Origin: Sphingobium soli
Lineage (GTDB): Bacteria > Pseudomonadota > Alphaproteobacteria > Sphingomonadales > Sphingomonadaceae
Assembly: GCF_020782245.1 (NCBI RefSeq)
Contig: NZ_JAJGNP010000021.1
Coordinates: 1-49,981, forward strand
Length of the DNA: 49,981 nucleotides
Direction: 5' to 3'
Below, piece after piece: positions 15,036-21,031 of the stretch. Both the position numbers and the translations under genes were made by a program. The notes beneath the pieces are model-generated. The model saw only the letters and a program-made list of their open reading frames with translations. It had not been told where the DNA came from and made no database searches. Position 1 is the stretch's first letter; each line of letters begins with the position of its first letter.

Positions 15036-15724
15036 GCCGCAACCTGCAGCGATGAAGCGATTTCTCGAATTCGGCTGACCGCCGTGTCGAAATGCTTGGG
15101 GTTATGCTCGATCCCGATGAAACGCTTGCCGGCCTTCAACGCCGCAACCCCGGTGGAGCCGGTCCCCATAAAGGGATCACAAATTAGGTCGGCACCTATA
15201 TTGCCGACAATCTTGTCCATTACCCTGTCGGGCTTCACCGTCGGATGATCAAATTGGCCCCCGCGACCAACTTGGCTAGTCACATGCCGCTTCTTCGCAG
15301 CCAGACCACCGATAGGGTGGTATCCATGGTTCCAGGCGTGGATATAGAGTTCGCTATCCGCCTGATAATGCTTGTTTGCCATCGGCATGGGGTTCGTCTT
15401 GATCCACATACACAGCGCAAACCGATCGAAACTGCCCTGGAGGTAGGTTGACAGCTTCGGCACCTGGTCATTGTGGCAGAAGACCACGACAGATCCGCAG
15501 AGCAGCGGATTGATAATCTGGTGATCAAAGCCCTGATCCATGCCTTCCTCAGCAATGCGATCAGTGTGGCCGCGCTGTTTCCGAAACGTCCCGCCACCGG
15601 ACGTGCGCAGCACATAGGGCGGGTCGGTGCAAATCTGCGGGATAAAGCCCAGCGTTGGCAGAATCTGATAGCTGTTACCGAGGATCAGCCGTGCGGCGCC
15701 GATGATGATTTCGCGCACCATCAT
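15032..15724 (-). CDS. DNA (adenine-N6 or cytosine-N4) methyltransferase, beta class
   Basis: 230 residues, ATG 15724 or 15721, sharing ATGA with the upstream stop. The catalytic motif DPPY occurs near residue 34 and is followed, late in the protein, by the SAM-binding motif DPFMGTGSTGVAAL. This order (catalytic before SAM site) marks a beta-class amino-methyltransferase. HPTVKPDRVMDKIV precedes the SAM motif, as is typical. No cognate endonuclease is visible nearby, so it looks like an orphan phage enzyme protecting DNA from host restriction or acting in regulation. The target sequence is unknown. Confidence 0.9.
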   Translation of the reverse strand: MMVREIIIGAARLILGNSYQILPTLGFIPQICTDPPYVLRTSGGGTFRKQRGHTDRIAEEGMDQGFDHQIINPLLCGSVVVFCHNDQVPKLSTYLQGSFDRFALCMWIKTNPMPMANKHYQADSELYIHAWNHGYHPIGGLAAKKRHVTSQVGRGGQFDHPTVKPDRVMDKIVGNIGADLICDPFMGTGSTGVAALKAGKRFIGIEHNPKHFDTAVSRIREIASSLQVAA

Positions 15725-16785
15725 GCCAGCACCGGCATGTCGTCATGTTGCCGGCCGTCCAGATAGCGTCCCGTCATGGACTTGACCGCGTGCAGCGCCT
15801 GACCGCTGCCATTGCTCCAAATCTTCCCATCGGCGGCCATCTGGCCGGACGGAAGCCACTGGCCCCACTGCTTGAAGAAAAAAGGCACTCCAGCGTCAGC
15901 ACACTGGTCGCGTAGACTGCGCGCCGCCTCTAGCTCCATCGGCCGAGCGTGGGGCCCGCTCTCCCCGCCGACGACGACCCAATCGAGCCCAGAGCGTTGC
16001 GGCGCGCCGTGCTCATATTGCCGTCCATCACGTTGGCAATTCCACAGGGGCGGGTGGCCGGCCTTGCACCAGCCGCAATCACCCCAGCATTCGCTGTTGA
16101 GGGCGGTTTCGCCATGCCAAGCCTCTTCCAGACTGATGAAGTCCAGCAGTGGTTCGCACGAAAGCCAGCGAACGGCGGCGGGCGTCGCCATCAAATCAGG
16201 AATGCGCTCATTGGCGCGTTGCTGATCCTCGACCGACGCGCCCAGCCAGATCCCTCGCGGCGGTGCAGTCGGAGCGTAATCATCAAGGGTCGCGCGCGCG
16301 TCATTCGCACGTCTGTTGAGAGGATCGATTCGGTCCATGATCAGCATGCCGGCATCGGCGTTCGCGACCTCCCAAAAATTGGCATCATTGAGCAATGCCC
16401 GGGCCCGCGCGGTTCGCTTTGTCAGGACTTGGAACACATGCCCTCGCAAGTGATGGGCTGCGATCATAACTCCGTAAATCTGGGCGATATCATGCGACGA
16501 GACGCTGTCATGAAACAGGTCGCCATGTGCGCCAGGGAAGATTGCACGTGGGCGCGCCCAATTGAGCGGCTGGTCGATCCATTCCCAGTTGACGCGAGTT
16601 TTGCCGTTCCAAACCGGCCCGGCCTTGCTCGCGTCGGTCAACCCTTCGCGGCTGAAATGATGGCGCAGCCGCGTCCCGGCAAGGCGCATCGCATAGCAAT
16701 TCGTGCAGCCCGGTGAAACGACCGAACATCCCGTGACAATGTTCCAGGTCGCGGCGGTCCACTCGATCTTGGTGCCGTCGCTCAT
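15721..16785 (-). CDS. DUF5131 (phage Gp37/Gp68) radical-SAM-like protein
   Basis: 354 residues, ATG 16785 overlapping the preceding gene by ATGA. The N-terminus KIEWTAATWNIVTGC leads into a C-x6-C-x2-C cluster (Cys20, Cys27, Cys30) expected to bind an iron-sulfur cluster. It continues with FQVLTKRTARAR, IWLGASVEDQ, WLSCEPLL and VVVGGESGP, the standard DUF5131 signature. The biochemical role of this phage family is not established. An insertion with extra Cys residues (CWGDCGWC) is present around residue 240. Neighbours are two ASCH-like genes and a methyltransferase, hinting at nucleic acid modification (inference). Confidence 0.9.
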   Translation of the reverse strand: MSDGTKIEWTAATWNIVTGCSVVSPGCTNCYAMRLAGTRLRHHFSREGLTDASKAGPVWNGKTRVNWEWIDQPLNWARPRAIFPGAHGDLFHDSVSSHDIAQIYGVMIAAHHLRGHVFQVLTKRTARARALLNDANFWEVANADAGMLIMDRIDPLNRRANDARATLDDYAPTAPPRGIWLGASVEDQQRANERIPDLMATPAAVRWLSCEPLLDFISLEEAWHGETALNSECWGDCGWCKAGHPPLWNCQRDGRQYEHGAPQRSGLDWVVVGGESGPHARPMELEAARSLRDQCADAGVPFFFKQWGQWLPSGQMAADGKIWSNGSGQALHAVKSMTGRYLDGRQHDDMPVLA

Positions 16786-17459
16786 GCCGTCACCTGCGGC
16801 AGATTATCGATATTGCCATTCAGGACGTCGAAATTGACCGCAGTAACCCAGGGATTCGCTTCCCACGCGCCAGCGCCGTTGATGTGGTTCCAGAGGCGAG
16901 CGTAGGCTTCGACCGGATCACGGGTCCAACCGACAATAGGGTCGGTTATGCCATCATGATAGATGTCGCCTTTGCTGGTTGGAACTTGGGGGAGCGGCTT
17001 TCCAACTGAGATGCCTTCCGCAATGGCATCTGCTGGTGAGCAATCTTGCAAGCGCTCAACGCGGACGTCCGTGACGATCAGCGTAAGACGGCTTGCCCAC
17101 CTGGGCATGTAGCGCCCGGCCCGATATCGCCCGTGATAGTCGCAATTGTCGCGCTCGACCTCCGGCCAGACCGCTTCTTCGCCGCCCATGTCGCTTGGCT
17201 TCAGATCATCATAGGCCCTGTGCGTTCGCCATGCTTCACGAACCCAGAGCCGGTCTCCCGGGGCAAAGCCGGTAAAGAACGCCACCTCTCCCTCTTCATC
17301 TCCGAACCATCCGGGGGCAGCAATCGCATCGTCAATACGAACGACATAGGTCAGGGCGGCATCGTTGGCCTGTCGGCAGCACCTGCGCGTCTGCGACTTA
17401 CGGCCCTCCAAAAGGGCAACAATCATTGGTGCCGAAAAGAGAATGGATCGGTCCGCCAT
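16782..17459 (-). CDS. ASCH-like phage protein
   Basis: 225 residues, ATG 17459, one base after the preceding stop. It starts with ILFSAPMIVALLEGRKSQTRR, a common opening of phage ASCH/PUA-like proteins, followed by APGDRLWVREAWR, MPRWASRLTLIVTDVRVERLQD and AYARLWNHING. These segments recur in phage proteins annotated as ASCH-domain or unknown. Substrate unknown. It is transcriptionally linked with DUF5131 and the N6/N4 methyltransferase. Confidence 0.75.
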   Translation of the reverse strand: MADRSILFSAPMIVALLEGRKSQTRRCCRQANDAALTYVVRIDDAIAAPGWFGDEEGEVAFFTGFAPGDRLWVREAWRTHRAYDDLKPSDMGGEEAVWPEVERDNCDYHGRYRAGRYMPRWASRLTLIVTDVRVERLQDCSPADAIAEGISVGKPLPQVPTSKGDIYHDGITDPIVGWTRDPVEAYARLWNHINGAGAWEANPWVTAVNFDVLNGNIDNLPQVTA

Positions 17460-17460
17460 G

Positions 17461-17904
17461 TTACGCCGCCATCTTCCGCATCAGGCTGTAGACCGGCTGC
17501 GCGCTATAGAGGCCAAGCGCCCGCGCGATCGCGGATCCACTGCGCACGCCCTCGGCCATCAGCCCGCGAACCTGAGGCGCTATGTCCCGCTGCAGCGCCG
17601 CCGTGCCATTGAAGCGCTTGTCCTGCGGCTTGGCGGCGGGCAGGGGCGGGACCTCCCGCACCATATACACCTGCCCCGGCAACGGCTTGGCCGTGCGCTT
17701 GGCGACATAGCGGAAATTCTCTTCCCCCGGCCCATGCATGCGGCGCTCGCGATACAGCACGACATGCCCATGTTCGGCCGCCTCGCGCAGCATCGCCGCG
17801 ACTTCCGACCGCACCGGCAGGAACGTCGCGCGGGCATAGACGATCGTCTCGCCCGCTTTTGCCGTCTTGAGCCAGGCGGCCACCATGGTTTTGCGCACCA
17901 TCAT
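17461..17904 (-). CDS. Unknown phage protein with possible winged-helix C-terminus
   Basis: 147 residues, ATG 17904 (or 17901) coupled to the upstream stop. The N-terminal ~70 residues (AKAGETIVYARATFLP ... GHVVLYRERR ... FRYVAKR) match in layout the N-terminus of the right prophage gene at 29318 (ARPGDDVVYATGARPG ... FRFIAQR), which lies in the equivalent position soon after the CII-like gene. The C-terminal residues (VRSGSAIARALGLYSAQPVYSLMRKM) could form a winged helix. A regulatory role is possible. I do not recognise a named family. Confidence 0.7.
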   Translation of the reverse strand: MMVRKTMVAAWLKTAKAGETIVYARATFLPVRSEVAAMLREAAEHGHVVLYRERRMHGPGEENFRYVAKRTAKPLPGQVYMVREVPPLPAAKPQDKRFNGTAALQRDIAPQVRGLMAEGVRSGSAIARALGLYSAQPVYSLMRKMAA

Positions 17905-18617
17905 GCTGCCACCTGCCGCAAATTGTCGCCCGGCTTCGCCACGGTCGCACCACGCCGCGCGCGCAGATGCTCCAGCCCCGCGTCGATCGCCGCGCGCATC
18001 GCCGCCGCCGTGCTTTCGTCAAGGTTCAGCGCGATGCCGCACCCGGTCAGGACGAAGCCTTCGCCAAAGCGGCTGTCCGCGATCGGCACGAACAGCCGTC
18101 CCGGTGGCAACGCCCCGCCCAGGCCGCCCATTTCGGGGAGAGCCTGATGCGATGAAGGCGCCGGACACGGAAGCGAACAGGGGATAACCGCCTCTGCCTC
18201 CGGCGCCTTCCCGTCCGCTTGGGGGCAGGGGGGCGTCACCCCGTCCGCGTCCGGTGTCTCATATGCAGGCGCGGCCCGCTCGAACATCTCGGGCAGCACC
18301 GCGCCCTCGGTCATCCGCGCGACCTCCGCCGCGAACGCCTCTTCCGGCACGATGTCGCCGGCAAGGATGCGCTCGATCGTCGATCCGCTATTCAGCACAT
18401 GGCCGCCCGCGCGCGGCACGGCGTCGATCGTCTCGCGATGCGCCAGCAGCCATGCCGCCAGCGCCCGCGCGCCTTCGCTCGACGGATGCCCGTCGACGAA
18501 GCCCAGATGCTTGATCTGGCATGCGACGATCAGCTGCTCGGGGCCATGGATGCCCGGCGTCAATGCGCTGTCGAACGCGCGCAGGCTGAACGGGCGGAAA
18601 CCCGATAGGTCGATCAT
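17901..18617 (-). CDS. Unknown early phage protein
   Basis: 238 residues from ATG 18617, overlapping the CII-like stop by ATGA; the open frame continues upstream but would run through the CII-like gene, so the longer form is rejected. It begins with a compact segment (LSGFRPFSLRAFDSAL, IKHLGFVDGHPSSEGARALAAWLLAH). A low-complexity Pro/Ala/Glu linker (~130-165) separates this from a short C-terminal domain. No known motif is recognised. It has no counterpart in the right prophage. Confidence 0.65.
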   Translation of the reverse strand: MIDLSGFRPFSLRAFDSALTPGIHGPEQLIVACQIKHLGFVDGHPSSEGARALAAWLLAHRETIDAVPRAGGHVLNSGSTIERILAGDIVPEEAFAAEVARMTEGAVLPEMFERAAPAYETPDADGVTPPCPQADGKAPEAEAVIPCSLPCPAPSSHQALPEMGGLGGALPPGRLFVPIADSRFGEGFVLTGCGIALNLDESTAAAMRAAIDAGLEHLRARRGATVAKPGDNLRQVAA

Positions 18618-19117
18618 GCCGTCTCTCCCTTCAACTTTTCGATCAATTTCAGGCGGAGCTGCGCCGACACCCGGTCCAGATCGTCGAGCGCATCGAGCGC
18701 CAGGCGCGCTTCGGTCGGATTGACTTCCTCGCCATCCGGGCCGTTGGGGCACACCGCGTCGGCGACCGCGCGCGACACGTCGCCAAACTCGGCAGCCATC
18801 TCGGCGACCGTGCGCATCATCCCGTCCGCGTCGTTCGACCCCTGCGGCAACGGCACGAACACGCCGCCGCGCCGGCGACATAGCCAGCTGGTGATGTGCG
18901 GCCATCCGGCGGCGCCATGCGTGCAATCCTCCAGATGGTCGATCAGGTCGATCGGCGCGAAGCGGGCGACGTTGGGCAGGCCGAAATCGCTGATTTCCTG
19001 CTGCCGGACGCCGGTTTCGGCCTCGACCGCGACTTGCCCGCCAAACGCCTTGGCCAGCGCCTTGAACGCGGCCTTCAGCGACTGCTGGTCGGGCGAGAGG
19101 GTGGCGCTTCGCGACAT
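18614..19117 (-). CDS. CII-like phage regulatory protein
   Basis: 167 residues, ATG 19117 sharing ATGTCA-type overlap with the Cro-like stop. It is homologous in layout to 28816-29310: an N-terminal helical HTH-like region (KAAFKALAKAFGGQVAVEAETGVRQQEISDFG), a central conserved RRRGGVFVPLPQGSNDADG matched by RQVGGVFVPLPEPQDDADG, then a helical C-terminus (AEMAAEFGDVS). This resembles the CP76/CII family of phage regulators. Second gene after the repressor hub, as in lambdoid order, so a lysis-lysogeny or early-gene activator role is inferred. Confidence 0.7.
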   Translation of the reverse strand: MSRSATLSPDQQSLKAAFKALAKAFGGQVAVEAETGVRQQEISDFGLPNVARFAPIDLIDHLEDCTHGAAGWPHITSWLCRRRGGVFVPLPQGSNDADGMMRTVAEMAAEFGDVSRAVADAVCPNGPDGEEVNPTEARLALDALDDLDRVSAQLRLKLIEKLKGETA

Positions 19118-19380
19118 CAGGCCGCCTCGCTCTGCTGCGCTGCGGTAAGATCGCCGGATTTACGGGACGACGCTGCCGACGCAGGTGCGTTATCAGTGGC
19201 GCCGACAACATCCAGGTCGACGCCCAGGCTTTTGGCCAGAGACGTAATGCCGGCCATTCGCCAGCGAGGAATGCTTCCTCCGCTTTTCCAGCTGGAGACC
19301 GTCGAAGCGGGCACGTCCAACTCTCGGGCGACTGCGCTGGTACCTCCCAGTGCGGCGATGATGTGGGCTGCTGATGTCAT
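19117..19380 (-). CDS. Cro-like HTH repressor
   Basis: 87 residues from ATG 19380. A single small HTH domain: ALGGTSAVARELDVPASTVSSWKSGGSIPRWRM. It is transcribed divergently from the CI gene, and the intergenic region holds three operator copies, so it is the first gene of the leftward lytic operon. The C-terminal ~25 residues are Ala/Ser-rich. An open frame extends the N-terminus to 19536, but that would cross all the operators and is rejected. Confidence 0.8.
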   Translation of the reverse strand: MTSAAHIIAALGGTSAVARELDVPASTVSSWKSGGSIPRWRMAGITSLAKSLGVDLDVVGATDNAPASAASSRKSGDLTAAQQSEAA

Positions 19381-19390
19381 GACAGGTGAA

Positions 19391-19465
19391 TTACGATTAT
19401 CGTAAGTCGCAGGCAAGTGGAAAATTACGATGTTCGTTATCGACGGCGGATTACGATTTTCGCAA
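19391..19465. promoter_or_regulatory. Left prophage operators O1-O3 between cro-like and CI genes
   Basis: Three 15-bp sites: TTACGATTATCGTAA (19391-19405, perfect dyad), TTACGATGTTCGTTA (19425-19439) and TTACGATTTTCGCAA (19451-19465). Graded similarity to one consensus in a divergent cro-CI interval is the classical operator arrangement. Two further copies lie at 20384-20424. Binding by the CI and Cro-like proteins is inferred. Confidence 0.85.
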
Positions 19466-19474
19466 TGTCCTTTA

Positions 19475-20095
19475 GTGCTGACACATGACCAGATTCTCGC
19501 GGAACTTCGCGCGCAGGTAGGCGCAAGGAAATTCACGCAAAAAGCTTTCGCAGATTACCTGAAGATCGCGCCGGCTCGTATCGTCGAAATCCTTAAGGGC
19601 ACGCGCCGTATCCAGCCGCATGAGATGGATCGCGTTGCCGCTTGGCTTAATATTGCGGACAATGACCGCATACCACCGGCACCTGAAGGGGCGATGCCAG
19701 TTCGTACGGTTCCCCTTCTGGGCGACGTCCCCGGCGGGCCTTGGCGGGAAGCGGTGCAAAACAGCAGTTCGGTTGTCCAGGTAGCGATCCCCGGCGCGCG
19801 TCCCCATGCTTACGCACTCAGGGTCGTCGGCGACTCTATGGATAAGATCGTAAATGATGGCGCAACGATTATCATCGACCCTGATGATCGAGACTTGTTC
19901 GACAAATGGCTATATGTCGTGCGAAACGGAGATAGCGAGGTTACCTTCAAGCAATATCGGGAAAGTCCTGCCCGACTTGTGCCGTGTTCACGAAATCCCG
20001 ATCATAAGGTTATTCCGATCACCGATCGCTCCTATGAAATAATCGGTCGCGTCGTCCTCATCACCGTAGCACCTGATCAGGCCGCCTTGGACTGA
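19475..20095 (+). CDS. CI-type repressor with S24 peptidase-like domain
   Basis: 206 residues from GTG 19475, chosen because the in-frame ATG at 19430 lies inside operator O2 and the last operator ends at 19465; neither start has a clear Shine-Dalgarno. N-terminal HTH (TQKAFADYLKIAPARIVEILKG), C-terminal S24/LexA-like domain with Ser121 in VVGDSMDK and Lys159 in VTFKQY. The usual Ala-Gly cleavage pair is replaced: the linker reads LLGDVPGGPWREA, with Gly87-Gly88 where related repressors have Ala-Gly. It maintains lysogeny by binding the five TTACGAT-type operators (inferred). It converges with and overlaps the small SOS-box gene at its 3' end. Confidence 0.88.
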   Translation: MLTHDQILAELRAQVGARKFTQKAFADYLKIAPARIVEILKGTRRIQPHEMDRVAAWLNIADNDRIPPAPEGAMPVRTVPLLGDVPGGPWREAVQNSSSVVQVAIPGARPHAYALRVVGDSMDKIVNDGATIIIDPDDRDLFDKWLYVVRNGDSEVTFKQYRESPARLVPCSRNPDHKVIPITDRSYEIIGRVVLITVAPDQAALD

Positions 20096-20271
20096 ATATG
20101 TTCGCGGCGGCTTTCCAAGTTGCCCGGCACTGTGACGAAGAACGTCCCCCATTCATCGTAGCTGCCAAGACCCCGTGCCATCAGATCGCGTCGCGCTTTC
20201 TCTCGACTGCTGCGCCAAGGGCCGATGGGCTCTGCAAAGCAGAGGGCTCGATACCACACGCATTCCTGCAT
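20077..20271 (-). CDS. Small LexA-controlled protein, candidate antirepressor
   Basis: 64 residues from ATG 20271 with GGAGGA five bases upstream; an in-frame upstream extension is rejected because it would run through the SOS box and lacks a ribosome site. Conserved-looking core: YRALCFAEPIGPWRSSREK, then RRDLMARGLGSYDEWGTFFVTVPG. No known domain recognised. It is transcribed toward and overlaps the last 19 bases of the CI gene. A GAAC-N7-GAAC LexA box lies 31 bases upstream of the start. Context suggests a DNA-damage-induced antirepressor, like LexA-controlled antirepressors of phage 186 (Tum) or Gifsy prophages. That role is an inference. Confidence 0.6.
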   Translation of the reverse strand: MQECVWYRALCFAEPIGPWRSSREKARRDLMARGLGSYDEWGTFFVTVPGNLESRREHIQSKAA

Positions 20272-20301
20272 TCCGCTCCTCCGAATCGAGTTCAAAAGAT
20301 G

Positions 20302-20316
20302 GAACAAAAAACGAAC
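20302..20316 (-). promoter_or_regulatory. Alphaproteobacterial SOS (LexA) box
   Basis: GAACAAAAAACGAAC on the plus strand, i.e. GTTC-N7-GTTC on the minus strand, the established LexA consensus of many Alphaproteobacteria (Caulobacter, Rhodobacter, Rhizobiales). On the minus strand it falls between a -35-like TTGATG and a weak -10 region with 17-18 bases between, just upstream of the gene at 20077-20271. Confidence 0.7.
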
Positions 20317-20383
20317 AAACATCAACCATTGAGGAGATAGAAGCTGTGGATAACTCGCTTTAGAAAATCGGCCAGGCCTGACA

Positions 20384-20426
20384 TTACGATTTCCGTATTG
20401 ACATAGATATTACGAAAACCGTAATT
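20384..20426 (+). promoter_or_regulatory. Promoter of rightward int operon with operators O4-O5
   Basis: TTACGATTTCCGTAT (20384-20398) and TTACGAAAACCGTAA (20410-20424) are further copies of the CI operator. A -35 TTGACA (20398-20403) lies between them and O5 fills the spacer to a weak -10 (GTAATT, 20421-20426). A bound repressor would block RNA polymerase, placing the methyltransferase and integrase operon under CI control. Confidence 0.75.
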
Positions 20427-20430
20427 GCAT

Positions 20431-20446
20431 CCTGTCATCAGACAGG
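20431..20446 (+). promoter_or_regulatory. Small hairpin overlapping the Shine-Dalgarno of the first operon gene
   Basis: CCTGTC-ATCA-GACAGG forms a 6-bp stem with a 4-nt loop; the 3' arm supplies the first bases of the AGGAG ribosome site (20444-20448) for the ATG at 20455. It could lower translation of the first gene. Chance occurrence cannot be excluded. Confidence 0.35.
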
Positions 20447-20454
20447 AGAAACCC

Positions 20455-20601
20455 ATGCCCTATTCCGATTTCTCTCCCGAACAGCAGGCGGCGATCGACC
20501 GGTCGCTGCAGGCTGAAGCCACCGCTTTCCTCTACATGCTCGTGTCGATCGCGGCGCTTACGCTGTCGGTCGCGCTCTTCGCCTGGGCGATCTGGGCATG
20601 A
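20455..20601 (+). CDS. Small single-pass membrane protein
   Basis: 48 residues, ATG 20455 with AGGAG six bases upstream. An acidic/polar N-terminus (PYSDFSPEQQAAIDR) precedes one hydrophobic helix (YMLVSIAALTLSVALFAWAIW). First gene of the CI-controlled rightward operon, sharing ATGA with the next gene. Function unknown; small membrane proteins here can act in exclusion or membrane association, but nothing in the sequence decides that. Confidence 0.7.
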   Translation: MPYSDFSPEQQAAIDRSLQAEATAFLYMLVSIAALTLSVALFAWAIWA

Positions 20602-20861
20602 TGGGCGCGGCCCCGCGCGCATCCCGCGCCCATCTCTCCAGCCTCGGCCTCGCCGGGCTCCACCTCGAAATGGTGAGCGGTCAGGTCAACTCGATCGCCG
20701 CGCGCCTCGCGTGCCAGCGCGACGGCTCCGCGCCGGACCTGCTCGGCCAATATGACCAGCAGCTGGAAAACCAGTCCATCGCCCGCGACGCCTTCCGCGC
20801 CGAGCTGGAGCGCCTGACCGGCCTGCCCGCCGACCTGATCGAACGGAGGCTGTCGCTGTGA
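20598..20861 (+). CDS. Unknown small phage protein
   Basis: 87 residues, ATG 20598 (or 20601) coupled by ATGA. Predicted mostly helical: SSLGLAGLHLEMVSGQVNS and ARDAFRAELERLTGLPADLIERRL. No family recognised and no right-prophage counterpart. Its place in a tightly overlapping operon supports it being real. Confidence 0.65.
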   Translation: MMGAAPRASRAHLSSLGLAGLHLEMVSGQVNSIAARLACQRDGSAPDLLGQYDQQLENQSIARDAFRAELERLTGLPADLIERRLSL

Positions 20862-21031
20862 GCGACGATCGCATCCGACAACTGGAATTGATCGCCCGCC
20901 GCGTTGTCGAGTGGGTCCGCGCGGTCGACGATGACGCAGACGATTTGGACTATCTCAATGGTCCCGATGGCTGGAACGACATTCGCGAAACCGCCGCCAT
21001 GGCCCGCGCAATCGTTGGAGGCGAAGCATGA
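20858..21031 (+). CDS. Unknown small acidic phage protein
   Basis: 57 residues, GTG 20858 sharing GTGA with the previous stop and ATGA with the methyltransferase start. Acidic with a DDDADDLDYLNG stretch after an N-terminal helix (IRQLELIARRVVEWV). Supported by overlaps on both sides rather than by recognised homology. Confidence 0.6.
   Translation: MSDDRIRQLELIARRVVEWVRAVDDDADDLDYLNGPDGWNDIRETAAMARAIVGGEA

Noticed and set aside
17901..19211. 436-codon extension of the gene ending at 17901
   Set aside because: The upstream part overlaps the whole CII-like gene; ATG 18617 has ATGA coupling and a sensible protein start.
19430..20095. CI start at ATG 19430
   Set aside because: This ATG lies within operator O2 and would place O3 inside the gene; GTG 19475 after the last operator is preferred, though not proven.
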